Source: Deltaproteobacteria bacterium (GTDB lineage: Bacteria > Desulfobacterota > Syntrophorhabdia > Syntrophorhabdales > Syntrophorhabdaceae). Taken from it: 64,000 nucleotides of DNA. How positions within the stretch are numbered: the first letter of the stretch is position 1; each line of letters opens with the position of its first letter. Shown one piece after another: positions 1 through 9,999 of the stretch. The DNA lies in the NCBI GenBank assembly GCA_029553295.1, contig JAKPCK010000090.1, positions 1-64,000 on the forward strand, written 5' to 3'. The notes below the pieces were generated by a model, which did no database searches, was not told where the DNA came from, and saw nothing but the letters and a program-made list of their open reading frames with translations. Both the position numbers and the translations under genes were made by a program.

Positions 1-2334
1 TTTTATAATCCCGTAGACCGTTGAGAGCCCGAGCCCTGACCCCTTATCCACATCCTTTGTGGTGAAAAAGGGTTCGAATATATGGGCAAGTACCTCTTTA
101 TCCATGCCTGCCCCGTTATCGCTTATGGCCAGCATCACAAATTCACCTGGATAAAACCCCAGATGGTTCCTGCAGCATACCTCATCAAGGACAACATTCT
201 CTGTCTCTATGGTTATAGCCCCCACATCTTCAATGGCATCCCTTGCATTTACAATGAGATTCATAATAACCTGATTTAGTTGGGCAGGGTCAAATCTCAC
301 AGGCCATATATCCTCCCCGGGGAACCATCTCAACTCTATATTTTCACCTATAAGCCTTTTTAACATCTTGAGCATGTCTTCTATAATGTCGTTGAAATTT
401 AATGTCTTCGGTGATATGGGCTGTTTTCTCGCAAAGGCGAGGAGGTTTCTTGTAAGCTCAGCAGAACGTCTTGCAGCATTCTCTATCTCCACAAATCTAT
501 TGTAGATTGGGTTGAGTGGGTCAAGGTTCATCAATCCAAGCTGGGCATGACCTAATATAACAGTGAGCATGTTGTTAAAATCATGGGCAATACCTCCGGC
601 GAGTCTACCTATGGCCTCCATCTTCTGGGCCTGGAGAAATTGCTCCTCTGTCTGTTTTTGCTCTGTAATATCATGGGCTGTAGTTATTAGGTTGTTTTCC
701 AGAAGGACTGTGATATAGCTTATTATCTTGACAGTCCCATCCTTGCATACCACATTGAATACCCTTGGTCTTCTTTCACCTATTCGGATATCTGCCATAT
801 CTTTTATCCAGGCGTCCAATACAGTCTTTCTGTATTCATGGTCAGGATATGCTTTTTTAAACCATGTCTTTCCATCGGGAATCTCATCACGTTCATATCC
901 GAACATCTCTACCCATTTGTTGTTCACATATACAAACCTCCCTTCTTTATCCACCAAAATTACGCCATATGGGAAGTTTTCTACAAGGAATGCATATCTC
1001 TCTCTTTCAAATCTTATCAGCTCCTCTGCCTTTTTTCTCTCTGTTATATCCCGCACTAATGCCTGTAAATATATTTCTTTTTCTATAATTAAACTGTTTA
1101 GGCTTACCTCTGTATAAAAAGGCGTTCCATCCAGGGTGCAGTGGGTCCATTCAAAAGATTGGGGGTTACCTTTTAATGCAAGCCTGATCTTTTCAATGGC
1201 TTTTTCATTGGAATGCCTGCCGTTTGTCTGAACAGGGGGTGAAAATTCATAAGGTGTTTTTCCTATAATATCTTCTTTCTTGCATTTAAAAATTTCGAGT
1301 GTCTTAGAGTTACAGTCGATAAAGATGTTATCTTTTAGAAGAAAAATTGCATCATTTGCATTTTCGAATAGACTCCTGTATTTTAGCTCGCTCTCACGGA
1401 GATTTCTTTGAACCTTATCAAGGGTCGTAAAATTCCAGAAACCCTGCAATAATAATTTGACATGCATTACATCGCTTTCATCATAAGGCTCCTCTTTATT
1501 GGCAAAACACCCCAACATCACAACCCTATCTTTATCGAATATGGGAATACCCATGAATCTCTTTATGGGTATATGGTCATTGGGTAAGTATTTTTTTAAG
1601 GTGCTCTGCTCTTCATAGTTATTTACAATAATTGCCCTTTTCTGTCTTACTGGTTCAGCCCATAGACCTCCTTTTTTAATATCAAATTCTAATGAACCAT
1701 GGTTTAACCTGCATATATCAAGGATATTTTCTGACATAGTTGTTTTCAAAACTGTCTCATCTTCATTTACAAAACCTATATAGGTTAATTTGCTGCCAGT
1801 TATCTCAATTAATTTTTCTACAATAAACTTCTTGATATCTTTGATTGATTCATGTGACATTTGATACAAATCAAGGAGGGCCTGCAGGATTAATATATTT
1901 ATCTTGTTCCTTCTCTCCTCAGAAACCTTTTCTGTTATATCCTCCAGGGTGCTTACAAAATAAATAATCCTACCTTCATCGTCCTTTATAGCACTTGAAT
2001 CTATTCTAAACCAGAATGGGGTGCCGTCTTTCTTTTTGCCTTTAATTCTATAGTCATTTAATCCACCCTTCTCCTCCATAAGCTTAAGCCATATCTTCCT
2101 ATCTTCAGGGTCATAATACAGGTCACTACCTATTGATACCACAGCCTCAATCATCTCTTCAGGAGATTCAAAGCCAAACATCCTTGCCAGGGATGGATTT
2201 GCAGCAATTAATCTCCCGTCCGGTGTTGTCTGGGATATGCCGTCTTTTACATTGTTGAAGATGGAATAATATAGCTGTTCTGTTATGTTTTTTGCCTTTA
2301 CCTGTTCATCAATCTTTGTGTCTTTTTCCTTCAT
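1..2334 (-). CDS. Multi-sensor histidine kinase (PAS-GAF-PAS-PAS-HisKA-HATPase), 3' end cut by window
   Basis: The reverse strand stays open from an ATG at 2334 to the window edge (778 codons). I translated it by hand. A PAS domain lies near residues 20-140, a GAF-like domain near 150-310 and two further PAS domains near 325-450 and 450-565. The dimerisation/phosphoacceptor motif [17 protein letters not shown] follows, with His584 as the predicted phosphorylated residue. The N box [10 protein letters not shown] and the G boxes DNGAGMD and [11 protein letters not shown] follow that. There is no obvious membrane segment, so it is probably a cytosolic sensor. The protein is truncated just after the last G box, so a C-terminal receiver domain cannot be excluded. 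A GAGG sequence precedes the ATG at slightly long spacing. The ligands are unknown and no partner regulator lies beside it. Confidence 0.93.
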   Translation of the reverse strand, partial: MKEKDTKIDEQVKAKNITEQLYYSIFNNVKDGISQTTPDGRLIAANPSLARMFGFESPEEMIEAVVSIGSDLYYDPEDRKIWLKLMEEKGGLNDYRIKGKKKDGTPFWFRIDSSAIKDDEGRIIYFVSTLEDITEKVSEERRNKINILILQALLDLYQMSHESIKDIKKFIVEKLIEITGSKLTYIGFVNEDETVLKTTMSENILDICRLNHGSLEFDIKKGGLWAEPVRQKRAIIVNNYEEQSTLKKYLPNDHIPIKRFMGIPIFDKDRVVMLGCFANKEEPYDESDVMHVKLLLQGFWNFTTLDKVQRNLRESELKYRSLFENANDAIFLLKDNIFIDCNSKTLEIFKCKKEDIIGKTPYEFSPPVQTNGRHSNEKAIEKIRLALKGNPQSFEWTHCTLDGTPFYTEVSLNSLIIEKEIYLQALVRDITERKKAEELIRFERERYAFLVENFPYGVILVDKEGRFVYVNNKWVEMFGYERDEIPDGKTWFKKAYPDHEYRKTVLDAWIKDMADIRIGERRPRVFNVVCKDGTVKIISYITVLLENNLITTAHDITEQKQTEEQFLQAQKMEAIGRLAGGIAHDFNNMLTVILGHAQLGLMNLDPLNPIYNRFVEIENAARRSAELTRNLLAFARKQPISPKTLNFNDIIEDMLKMLKRLIGENIELRWFPGEDIWPVRFDPAQLNQVIMNLIVNARDAIEDVGAITIETENVVLDEVCCRNHLGFYPGEFVMLAISDNGAGMDKEVLAHIFEPFFTTKDVDKGSGLGLSTVYGIIK

Positions 2335-2826
2335 TGTTTATAGTACCTCAATTTTACTAACTCTGACCTTTAAATGCCACACTGCCGACCAGCTCACATG
2401 TAGACATCTTAAAACCTCTGCAAAACCCATGAAAGGTTCAAAATTCATGGAAGATGAATCTATGTATCCTAATGAATACAAATAGTCACCAATAAAGACT
2501 TGGGATATGCCCAAGGGTATGTGACCTTTTTCACGGGTCTTATTTTTTAAATTTTATCGCATTGAAAGGTCATTACTTAAAAAAATCTACTCCACTATAT
2601 ACAAAATCTTTTTTTAAACCCCATGAACCTTTGCCTCAATTTTTGTATGTTGAATACATAAAATAAAAAGGCAGGTCTTGGATTACTGCAAACACATAAG
2701 TTGTTATTCTACAAAGAAAATAAATCCATTTCAATAGTTATTTTTGATTTTTTTTAAAAGGTCTCACAGATATTAAGACAGATTTTTGATGGGCTTACAG
2801 CTTTAAACAAAATTTTTACATAGCTT
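2335..2826. other. Intergenic region, about 490 bp, no gene seen
   Basis: This AT-rich stretch separates the kinase start from the end of tyrS. No reading frame with family-like sequence is visible on either strand. A small perfect hairpin, CTTGGG-ATATG-CCCAAG, sits at 2499-2515 but has no adjacent T-run. The kinase promoter should lie in the first 100 bases, but I found no convincing -35/-10 pair. Confidence 0.6.
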
Positions 2827-4032
2827 TTAGACGAGTTTTATCTTCTTGAATCTCCTTTTTCCTATCTTTATGATAAGTTCATCACCCATGGGTGTTGTCT
2901 CTTCTTTTATCTTTTCACCATTTATGGTTACTGCACCCTGGGCTATCATCCTTTTCCCCTCTGTTGTGGAAGGAACCATGCCGATATTCTGGAGGAATTT
3001 GGGTAGCCACCTCTCCATTTCATGTTTTTTTATCTCTATGGTCTCTATGTCTTCCGGTATCTCCTTTTCCCTGAAGACCTTTTCAAAATTTATATGGGCA
3101 GACTCTGCTGCGTCTCTGCTGTGGAACCTCGTGATTATCTCCTTGGCAAATCTGACCTTTGCATCCCTTGGATGGATTGTGCCATTTTTTATGCCGTCTT
3201 TGAGGGATTTCAACTCCTCTATGGTTATATCGCTTAATAGCTCATAGTATTTGAGCATGAGCTCATCAGAGATGGACATGAGTTTTCCGAACATGACATC
3301 CGGGGGCTCGTCTATACCTACGTAGTTGCCATAGCTCTTGCTCATCTTGTTTATGCCGTCTGTCCCTTCAAGGAGTGGGACAGTGACTATAATCTGTGAT
3401 TCCTGGCCATAGGACCTCTGGAGGTCTCTGCCCACATAGAGGTTGAATATCTGGTCATGTCCGCCGAGCTCTACATCTGCCTTAAGGGCCACTGAATCAT
3501 AACCCTGGACAAGGGGATACAAAAATTCATGGATGCTTATGGGTATATTATTCTGAAAACGGTTCCTGAAGTCCTCTCGCTCCATCATCCTCGCCATGGT
3601 GTATTTTGCACATAGCCTTATCATATCCGAGGCATTCATAGCCTCAAACCACTCGCTGTTGAAACGTATCTCTGTCTTTTCAGGGTCAAGTATCTTAAAG
3701 ACCTGTTTTTTATAGGTCTCTGCGTTGGCAAGGAGTTCCTCCCTGGACAGGGCCGGTCTTGTCTCTATCCTCCCGGTTGGGTCACCTATCATGCCTGTAA
3801 AATCCCCTATCAGGAATATTGCAGTATGACCGAGTTCCTGGAATTGTTTTAATTTCTGTAAGACAACCGTGTGACCGAGATGCAGATCCGGTGCAGTAGG
3901 GTCGAGACCGAGTTTGACCCTCAAGGGTCTTTTTTCTTCTTCTGCCCTCTTAAGTCTGTCTCGTAACTCCTCCTCGCTTATGAGGTCTACTGCCCCCCTT
4001 TTTATTATCTCCATCTGTTTCTCTATATCCAT
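2827..4032 (-). CDS. tyrS: Tyrosyl-tRNA synthetase
   Basis: This class I aminoacyl-tRNA synthetase charges tRNA-Tyr in the cytosol. The 401-residue protein carries the HIGH-type motif HLGH at residues 51-54 and KMSKS at 229-233 ([11 protein letters not shown]). A C-terminal S4-like RNA-binding segment ends the protein, including [14 protein letters not shown]. The length and the HLGH form fit the TyrZ-like bacterial subgroup rather than the E. coli type. It starts 12 bp after the ymdB stop and is probably the last gene of an rny-ymdB-tyrS transcript. No T-box leader is seen and none is expected with so short a spacer. Confidence 0.97.
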   Translation of the reverse strand: MDIEKQMEIIKRGAVDLISEEELRDRLKRAEEEKRPLRVKLGLDPTAPDLHLGHTVVLQKLKQFQELGHTAIFLIGDFTGMIGDPTGRIETRPALSREELLANAETYKKQVFKILDPEKTEIRFNSEWFEAMNASDMIRLCAKYTMARMMEREDFRNRFQNNIPISIHEFLYPLVQGYDSVALKADVELGGHDQIFNLYVGRDLQRSYGQESQIIVTVPLLEGTDGINKMSKSYGNYVGIDEPPDVMFGKLMSISDELMLKYYELLSDITIEELKSLKDGIKNGTIHPRDAKVRFAKEIITRFHSRDAAESAHINFEKVFREKEIPEDIETIEIKKHEMERWLPKFLQNIGMVPSTTEGKRMIAQGAVTINGEKIKEETTPMGDELIIKIGKRRFKKIKLV

Positions 4033-4044
4033 GATCCCCCTACC

Positions 4045-4827
4045 TTATATCTTTTCTCTTATAGCCTCTATCTTAAGGCATTTTTTTGTCTTGATGTCTA
4101 TTGTCAAGGAGACCCCCTGGATCTCCACATCATCTTTTCCCACCTCGTATTTTTGTGGGAGGAGGGTTATGAACTTTTCAAGGACAGCCTTTTTATCCAT
4201 ACCTATTACAGAGTTAATACTCCCTGTCATGCCTGCATCTGTAATATATCCTGTCCCATTGGGCAGGACCCTTGAGTCTGATGTCTGGACATGGGTATGT
4301 GTCCCGATCACAGCGGACACCTTTCCGTCGAGAAACCAGCCCATGGCAATCTTCTCCGATGTGGCCTCTGCATGGAAATCAACGAAAATAGGGGCATCAA
4401 TTTCTGACCCTATCTCATCGAGAAGGTCCTCCATAGACCTAAAAGGACACTCAAGGTGGTTCATAAAGACCCTGCCCTCTATATTGACCACATACAGGGA
4501 TTTATTGTTTTTTCTAAATAATCCGTATCCAAAGCCTGGTGTCCCTCTTGGATAATTAAGGGGTCTCAAGACCCTTTTCTCTTCCATGAGAAAGGGTATA
4601 ATCTCCTTTTTTTTCCATACGTGGTTGCCTGTGGTGATGGCATCAACACCGTATGACAGTATCTCAAGGGCTGTCTTGGGTGTTATACCTATGCCCCCTG
4701 CGAGGTTTTCACCGTTTATTATGAAGAAATCTGAATCGGATTTTTTTATGAATTGCTCTACTGCCTTCCTCCCCGGTTTTCCTATGACATCACCGAGGAA
4801 AAAGACCCTAACCTCATTATCTTGCAT
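4045..4827 (-). CDS. ymdB: YmdB-family metallophosphoesterase
   Basis: The protein has 260 residues, typical for the TIGR00282/YmdB family of dinuclear-metal phosphodiesterases, whose Bacillus member hydrolyses 2',3'-cyclic nucleotides and affects biofilm and motility genes. Visible metal-site motifs in order are [45 protein letters not shown] and [10 protein letters not shown]. The start overlaps the end of rny by 11 bp. This rny-ymdB pairing is widespread and suggests a shared role in RNA turnover. Family assignment is secure; the physiological substrate here is inferred. Confidence 0.93.
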   Translation of the reverse strand: MQDNEVRVFFLGDVIGKPGRKAVEQFIKKSDSDFFIINGENLAGGIGITPKTALEILSYGVDAITTGNHVWKKKEIIPFLMEEKRVLRPLNYPRGTPGFGYGLFRKNNKSLYVVNIEGRVFMNHLECPFRSMEDLLDEIGSEIDAPIFVDFHAEATSEKIAMGWFLDGKVSAVIGTHTHVQTSDSRVLPNGTGYITDAGMTGSINSVIGMDKKAVLEKFITLLPQKYEVGKDDVEIQGVSLTIDIKTKKCLKIEAIREKI

Positions 4828-6367
4828 ATTCTACAGCCCTGGTCTCTCTAATGACAACTATCTTTATCTGACCGGGGTAAGACAGATCCGTCTCTATCTT
4901 CTTTGCTATCTCCTTTGAGAGGATATAGATGTTTTCGTCTGTGACCTTATCGCTACTTACAACAATCCTTATCTCTCTCCCTGCCTGGATGGCATAGGAC
5001 TTCTCCACCCCGCTGAAGCTATTGGCAATACGCTCAAGTTCCTCAAGCCTCTTAATATATGTCTCAAGCATCTCCCTTCTGGCACCTGGTCTTGCACCGG
5101 AGAGGGCATCTGCTGCCTGGACAATGACATCCAGGATGCCTGTTGCCTCAACATCCTCATGGTGTGCCATAATGGCATGGATTATCTCGTCGTCCTCACC
5201 GTATTTCTTGGCAAGGTCAGCACCTATAAAGGCATGGGAACCCTCTATCTCGTGGTCAACAGCCTTGCCTATATCATGGAGTAATCCTGCCCTCTTGGCG
5301 AGCTTTACATTAAGCCTTAACTCAGAGGCTATGATGCCGCAGATAAACGCCACCTCCAGTGAGTGCTGGTAGACATTCTGGGCATAACTGCTCCTGAATT
5401 TCAGCCTCCCTATGAGCTTTACTATCTCCGGGTGGACATTATGTATACCGAGGTCGAATACAGCCTGCTCGCCTGCCTCCTTTATCTTTACCTCCATCTC
5501 CTCTGCCACCTTGGAGACTATCTCTTCTATCCTTGCCGGGTGTATCCTGCCGTCGCTTATCAATCTCTCTATGGCAATCCTTGCCACCTCACGCCTTATA
5601 GGGTTAAAGCAGGACAGGATAACAGCCTCTGGTGTGTCGTCTATGATAATATCCACCCCTGTAGCTACCTCAAGGGCCCTTATGTTTCTGCCCTCTCTGC
5701 CTATTATCCTACCCTTCATCTCCTCATTGGGTAGAGATACAACAGACACAGTGCTCTCGCCAACATATTCCCCGGCGTATCTCTGGATGGATGTGGCTAT
5801 AATCTCCTTTGCCTTTTTATCTGCCTTCTCCCTGGCCTCTTCCTCTATCTTTTTGCAGATTTTAATGGCCTCGTATCGTGCCTCATCCTCCATCATCTGC
5901 ATGAGTATCTTCTTTGCCTCTTCACAGGTGAGCCCGGATATCTTCTCCAGCTTCTCCCTCTCACGGACAAGGAGGTTTTCGTATTCCCTTATTTTATTGT
6001 CAAGGCTCGACTGCCTGTTGGCGAGTTCTCTCTCCTTTTTAGACAGCTCCTCTTCTTTCTTGTCTAAGGCATCTATCTTTCTGTCTATGCTGGATTCTTT
6101 CTGGGCGAGTCGCTTTTCTGCATTCTGGAGCTCAAGACGTCTTGCCTTAATCTCCTGTTCCAGCTCATTTCTTGCCTGCAGGGCCACATCCTTTGCCTGG
6201 ATGGTTGCCTCCCTGATGGCAACATCAGCCTCTTTTTTGGCGTCTTCAAGGATCTTTTTGCCTATCTTCTCGTATTCACCGATCTTTTTCTTCTGGATTA
6301 CCCTTGCTAAGACAAGACCGATAAAAAAGGCAACAACAAAAATTACAATATAGATAATTATGTTCAA
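4817..6367 (-). CDS. rny: Ribonuclease Y
   Basis: This is a membrane-anchored endoribonuclease that initiates mRNA decay. The 516 residues show an N-terminal transmembrane helix (about 3-22), a long charged coiled coil (about 25-200), a KH RNA-binding domain with [15 protein letters not shown], and an HD domain with the metal motif [10 protein letters not shown]. The start is TTG, chosen because AAGGGGG lies four bases upstream and the membrane helix begins immediately. It follows the 6S RNA gene after a short spacer and overlaps ymdB by 11 bp. RNase Y instead of an RNase E-centred system is usual in Firmicutes and many Desulfobacterota. Confidence 0.97.
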   Translation of the reverse strand: MNIIIYIVIFVVAFFIGLVLARVIQKKKIGEYEKIGKKILEDAKKEADVAIREATIQAKDVALQARNELEQEIKARRLELQNAEKRLAQKESSIDRKIDALDKKEEELSKKERELANRQSSLDNKIREYENLLVREREKLEKISGLTCEEAKKILMQMMEDEARYEAIKICKKIEEEAREKADKKAKEIIATSIQRYAGEYVGESTVSVVSLPNEEMKGRIIGREGRNIRALEVATGVDIIIDDTPEAVILSCFNPIRREVARIAIERLISDGRIHPARIEEIVSKVAEEMEVKIKEAGEQAVFDLGIHNVHPEIVKLIGRLKFRSSYAQNVYQHSLEVAFICGIIASELRLNVKLAKRAGLLHDIGKAVDHEIEGSHAFIGADLAKKYGEDDEIIHAIMAHHEDVEATGILDVIVQAADALSGARPGARREMLETYIKRLEELERIANSFSGVEKSYAIQAGREIRIVVSSDKVTDENIYILSKEIAKKIETDLSYPGQIKIVVIRETRAVEYAR

Positions 6368-6510
6368 AGTGCCCCCTTGTATATAAAAGGGGTCTACATA
6401 GAGAGGAAAGCTTAATTATTTTCTATAGATAAGGCGGTTAATACCTCCAGTAATTCGAAACTGTTTATATCAAATTTCTGTTTCCTCTACTACTACCCCT
6501 TAAAAATAAA

Positions 6511-6686
6511 AACCCCGCGGATGCCGTGTAAACAGTATTTCTTGAACCTCTAGTTAAAGTGGGTGTCTATTTGCCGGTTCAGGCTTCCCGCTTATCGAGC
6601 GGGCTTGCACACTCCAGCAGGGGAAGACCCCCAAAAAAGAGGTGTTGGCTCTAAGATTACCATTTATCACGAACATCGCAGGGAAC
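6511..6686 (-). ncRNA. ssrS: 6S RNA (ssrS), 5' end inside zapA
   Basis: Read on the minus strand, this region lines up well from memory with E. coli 6S RNA. The shared block GATGTTCG is in the 5' strand (6670-6677). GAGCC follows, then a terminal hairpin CCCGCTCGATAAGCGGG leading into GAAGCCTGAACC. GACACCCACTT is followed by GGTTCAAG, and CGGCATCCGCGGGG is the 3' strand. The 5' CCCTGCGATG pairs with the 3' CATCCGCGGGG to close the long rod with one bulge. TTTTTATTTTTAA follows directly, so the closing stem also acts as terminator. zapA-ssrS synteny is conserved in proteobacteria. 6S RNA binds the sigma-70 holoenzyme as an open-promoter mimic. Exact ends are estimates. The remaining 6368-6510 is spacer before rny with nothing else recognised. 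Confidence 0.88.
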
Positions 6687-6947
6687 CTCAAACTCTTCTA
6701 CCTTTCTTAAAAGTTTTAGGGCCTTTCCTTCAAACCTTTCGGCCTGTTCCCTAAACTCGAGATACTCATCAGTCAATTCCATCATAGCCATTATTACCGC
6801 ATTCAAGGTGTTGACGATACCGTAATCAGTTATTACGTGATTTACCTTTTCATCAACAAACTTGGCTAATCTTTTTATCCTCTCCTCGTCCTGGCCAATA
6901 AAAACAAATGGTTGATTCAGTATGTTTACCTCAACCCTTTTTTCCAT
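6657..6947 (-). CDS. zapA: Cell division protein ZapA
   Basis: ZapA binds and bundles FtsZ filaments at the division ring. The 96-residue product begins MEKRVEVNILNQPFVFIG, typical of the ZapA N-terminal globular part. It continues into the coiled-coil C terminus (ALKLLRKVEEFE). It lies 8 bp after the ZapB-like gene, and the two are probably co-transcribed with prfB. Its last eight or so codons double as the 5' strand of the 6S RNA. Confidence 0.93.
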   Translation of the reverse strand: MEKRVEVNILNQPFVFIGQDEERIKRLAKFVDEKVNHVITDYGIVNTLNAVIMAMMELTDEYLEFREQAERFEGKALKLLRKVEEFEVPCDVRDKW

Positions 6948-6955
6948 TTATATCC

Positions 6956-7189
6956 TTAAAAATCCACTGACTCGACCTTTTCGAGGATACCCATAACCTT
7001 CTCCAGCACCAGCTTTCTCTCATTGGCAGTCTCATCAAGCCTCTTTTTCAGTTCCCTGTTTTCACTTTCCATGGCCTGTATTTTTGCTGAAAGCTGTTCC
7101 TTTTCTTCCTTAAAGGTCTTATAATTTTTAATGAGCATCTCAATCTTTTTTTCAAGTTCATCTATTTTATTGTCACTAAAAAGTTCCAT
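6956..7189 (-). CDS. zapB: ZapB-like small coiled-coil division protein
   Basis: This 77-residue protein is almost entirely heptad-patterned, charged and leucine-rich (IDELEKKIEMLIKNYKTF and following), as in the ZapB/DUF904 family. Family members link ZapA-decorated FtsZ rings to other division factors. The assignment rests on length, coiled-coil character and position directly before zapA. Sequence alone cannot separate it from other short coiled coils. It starts 10 bp after the prfB stop, so it is likely translated from the same message. Confidence 0.72.
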   Translation of the reverse strand: MELFSDNKIDELEKKIEMLIKNYKTFKEEKEQLSAKIQAMESENRELKKRLDETANERKLVLEKVMGILEKVESVDF

Positions 7190-7199
7190 AAACTATTAA

Positions 7200-8313
7200 T
7201 TAATCCATTTTTTGTTGAAAAGTCAAGAATAAAAGGTATGCCTTGATAAACTCATCTATTGACCCATCAAGGACTGCCTCTGCATTATGCATCTCTATTT
7301 TTGTCCTGTGGTCTTTTATGAGTTTGTATGGATGGAGGACATAAGAACGAATCTGGCTGCCCCAGGCTATATCCTTTTTTTCTTTGTTGAGACTGCTCAG
7401 CTTTTCCTCCTGTTTCTTTTTTTCCAGCTCATATAGCCTTGCCTTTAAGATAGACATGGCTATTGCCTTGTTTTTGTGCTGTGACCTCTCATTCTGGCAC
7501 TGGACTACAATCCCTGTAGGTATGTGGGTGATCCTTATGGCAGACTCTGTCCTGTTCACATGCTGACCACCTGGCCCGCTGGACCTGAATGTATCTATCC
7601 TCAGATCCTCTTCCTTTATGTCTATCTGGATATCTTCCGGGACCTCGGGATAGGTATATACCGAGGCAAAAGAGGTATGCCTCCTGTTATTGGCATCAAA
7701 AGGTGAGATACGGACAAGCCTGTGTATCCCTGATTCGCATTTCATATACCCGTATGCATACTTGCCCTTTATGATAAAGGTCACATTCTTGATGCCTGCC
7801 TCCTCCCCCGGGAGCATGTCCACTATCTGCGTCTCAAAACCCTTTTTTTCCGCCCATTTTAAATACATCCTCAAAAGCATCTCTACCCAGTCCTGGGCCT
7901 CTGTTCCCCCGGCACCTGAATTTATATAGACGATGGCGTTCTCGCTGTCGTTCTCACCGGAGAGCATCCTCTCTATCTCATAGCTGTCTATGAGGTCCTC
8001 AAGGGTCTCTATCCTTTTTGTAAGCTCTTTTACATCCTCAGGGTCTTCAGTAGATTTGGCTATCTCCCAGAGTATCTCTATCTCCTCAAGGTCCTTTTCC
8101 CTTTTTTGCCACTCCTCTATCTCTTCTTTCAGCCGAGACCTCTGTCTTAATATGGACTGGGCCTTCTCCTGGTCTTCCCATAGGGTCTGTTTTGCTATCT
8201 CGTTATCCAGTTTGTTGATTTTTTCCTGGATAGAAGGCAGGTCAAAGATAACCTCTGAGGGAGCTTATCCTCTCTGTGAGGTTTTCTATCTTCTGTTTTA
8301 TCTCTTCAAACAT
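7200..8313 (-). CDS. prfB: Peptide chain release factor 2, expressed through a +1 programmed frameshift
   Basis: RF2 terminates translation at UGA and UAA. Zero-frame translation starts at the ATG at 8313, reads 23 codons and meets TGA at 8242-8244. The +1 frame then continues (DLPSIQEKI...) to the stop at 7200, giving about 370 residues, the normal RF2 length. The codon-recognition tripeptide SPF (RISPFDANN) and the catalytic GGQ (SSGPGGQHVNRT) are both present. The junction reads RGYLDL, the conserved RF2 recoding site. A downstream-only start would remove the N-terminal domain, so the split frame is not a pseudogene. It lies 22 bp after icd. Confidence 0.96.
8241..8256 (-). promoter_or_regulatory. 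RF2 recoding site: internal SD-like AGAGG, then CTT TGA C
   Basis: On the minus strand, AGAGGTTATCTTTGAC places a Shine-Dalgarno-like AGAGG four bases before the slippery CUU, followed by the in-frame UGA and C. This is the classical layout in which low RF2 lets the ribosome slip +1, giving autoregulation. The internal SD is weaker than the AGGGGG of E. coli. Confidence 0.9.
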
Positions 8314-8335
8314 ATATCACCTTTTTTTGATGTTT

Positions 8336-9505
8336 TTAATGGAGGTTATTCTCACCTATCCTCTTTGCCACCTCTTCACCGAATATAGAGCACCTCACAG
8401 GCCTTACCCCTTCCAGGTGCCTTGCCAGGTCATAGGTCACAATCATATCCTGGATTGTCTTTTCTATGGCATCTTCTATAAGCCTCGATGCCCTATCAAG
8501 CCCCATATGCCTGAACATAATAGCACCGGAGAGCATAAAAGATGTGGGGTTTATAACATCCTTTCCTGCGTATTTCGGTGCACTCCCGTGGGTAGGTTCG
8601 AATATGGCAACATCATCGCCTATATTGGCACCTGGGGCAACGCCAAGACCGCCGATAAGGGCAGCGCAGGCATCGGATAGATAATCACCGTTTAAGTTGG
8701 GACATAAAAGGAGGTCATAATCCTCAGGCCTTAATATTACCTGCATGAACATGTTATCTGCTATCCTGTCGTTGAAGAGGATCTTAGTGTCATCCCCTTT
8801 ATCGGGTTTATCGAATACGATATGCTCGGGGTATCCCCTTGCCACATCATAGGCCCACTTCATGAATGCGCCCTCTGTATATTTCATTATATTGCCCTTA
8901 TGGACTACAGTGATGGCCTTCCTTTTGTTTTTAATGGCATAGTCTATAACCCATCTGGTAAATTTTACTGTCCTGCTTTTGCTTATGGGTTTTACACCAA
9001 CACCAGAGTCCTCTGAGATGGCTATACCCATTCTATCCTTTAGAAACCCTATAAAATTTAAGGCATCTTCTGTCCCTTCCTCCCACTCTATGCCCTTATA
9101 GAGGTCCTCTGTATTCTCCCTGAAGATTATAAAATCAACCTTTTCAGGCATCTTGAGGGGGCTTGGGAGTCCGTGGAAATACCTGACTGGCCTCATGGAG
9201 ACATAAAGGTCAAAGACATGCCTGAGATATACATTCACACTCCTGAACCCTCCCCCTACTGGGGTGGTAAGGGGACCTTTTATGGCTATTTTGTATTTTT
9301 TTACAGTATTAAGGGTCTCTTCAGGGAGTAGTTCCCCTGTCTTATCCAGTGCCTTCTGGCCTGCGATAAGATATATCCACCTTATAGCCCTTTCCCCATT
9401 ATAAGCCTTATTTACAGCCTCTTCAAAGACACCCCTCGAGGCATTCCATATATCCTCGCCGGAGCCATCACCCTCTATGTATGGTATATCGACATATTCA
9501 ATCAA
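8336..9505 (-). CDS. icd: NADP-dependent isocitrate dehydrogenase
   Basis: The enzyme oxidises isocitrate to 2-oxoglutarate and CO2. The 389-residue protein aligns by eye with E. coli Icd: GPLTTPVGGGFRSVNVYLR around the substrate serine, IIFRENTEDLYKGIEW, and HGSAPKYAGKDVINP. The Lys-Tyr of APKYAG and the Tyr/Arg of VTYDLARHLEG match the four residues that select NADP over NAD in E. coli. The start is TTG, overlapping the stop of the preceding small aconitase subunit (TTGA). It completes a citrate-to-2-oxoglutarate unit with the three upstream genes. Confidence 0.93.
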   Translation of the reverse strand: MIEYVDIPYIEGDGSGEDIWNASRGVFEEAVNKAYNGERAIRWIYLIAGQKALDKTGELLPEETLNTVKKYKIAIKGPLTTPVGGGFRSVNVYLRHVFDLYVSMRPVRYFHGLPSPLKMPEKVDFIIFRENTEDLYKGIEWEEGTEDALNFIGFLKDRMGIAISEDSGVGVKPISKSRTVKFTRWVIDYAIKNKRKAITVVHKGNIMKYTEGAFMKWAYDVARGYPEHIVFDKPDKGDDTKILFNDRIADNMFMQVILRPEDYDLLLCPNLNGDYLSDACAALIGGLGVAPGANIGDDVAIFEPTHGSAPKYAGKDVINPTSFMLSGAIMFRHMGLDRASRLIEDAIEKTIQDMIVTYDLARHLEGVRPVRCSIFGEEVAKRIGENNLH

Positions 9506-9999
9506 ACCCTGAATCCCCCATGTTTTATTATATAGTTGTGGAGCCCTTGCTCTTTTAAGATATCCATCATAATAGGAGGAAGCGGCGAGAACTTCTTTTC
9601 TATGCCCTTTGTGGCATTATACAGGAGGCCTTCGTCTACCTTTATCTCCAGGACATCCCCCTCCTCTGTATCATCCATATTGCATATGATGGCAGCCAGA
9701 CCTACATTTATGGCATTTCTGTAAAATATGCGGGCAAAAGAGTTTGCCACTATGGCGTCTATCCCTGCCATCTTTATTATGAGCGGTGCGTGTTCCCTGC
9801 TTGAGCCGAGCCCAAAGTTATTCCCGGCAACTATTATATCACCCTTTTTTATCTTGTTGTAGAACCCCGGTGCTATATCATCGAATACATGTTTTTTCAG
9901 CTCATCGAGGTTTGACCTTAAGTGATAGAAACGTCCCGGTATAATATGGTCTGTGGAGATATTATTGCCAAAGCGCCATGAACTGCCTTTAATTACCAT
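9502..9999 (-). CDS. LeuD-type small subunit of a two-subunit aconitase/hydro-lyase
   Basis: This 165-residue swivelling-domain subunit of the isopropylmalate isomerase/homoaconitase family has [19 protein letters not shown] and [18 protein letters not shown]. The GSSRE motif contributes the active-site serine and arginine. The loop after the first motif carries Leu-Arg, an arginine being typical of IPM- or citrate-type members rather than homoaconitases. It overlaps the large subunit by 11 bp and icd by 4 bp. No leuA or leuB lies nearby, so I infer that it works on citrate/isocitrate. The alternative is 3-isopropylmalate dehydratase. Confidence 0.82.
   Translation of the reverse strand: MVIKGSSWRFGNNISTDHIIPGRFYHLRSNLDELKKHVFDDIAPGFYNKIKKGDIIVAGNNFGLGSSREHAPLIIKMAGIDAIVANSFARIFYRNAINVGLAAIICNMDDTEEGDVLEIKVDEGLLYNATKGIEKKFSPLPPIMMDILKEQGLHNYIIKHGGFRV

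Noticed and set aside
2499-2515. CTTGGG-ATATG-CCCAAG hairpin as a terminator
   Set aside because: No T-run follows on either strand and the position does not match a gene end.
3914-4555. Plus-strand open frame of 213 codons opposite tyrS/ymdB
   Set aside because: It spans the boundary of two well-supported genes on the other strand and has no family-like motifs.
5412-6353. Long antisense open frame (313 codons) on the plus strand opposite rny
   Set aside because: It is a shadow of the rny coiled-coil region, with serine/leucine-rich low-complexity translation and no ribosome site.
7200-8313. prfB as a frameshifted pseudogene
   Set aside because: The break falls exactly at the conserved CUU-UGA-C recoding site, and both halves join into a normal RF2.
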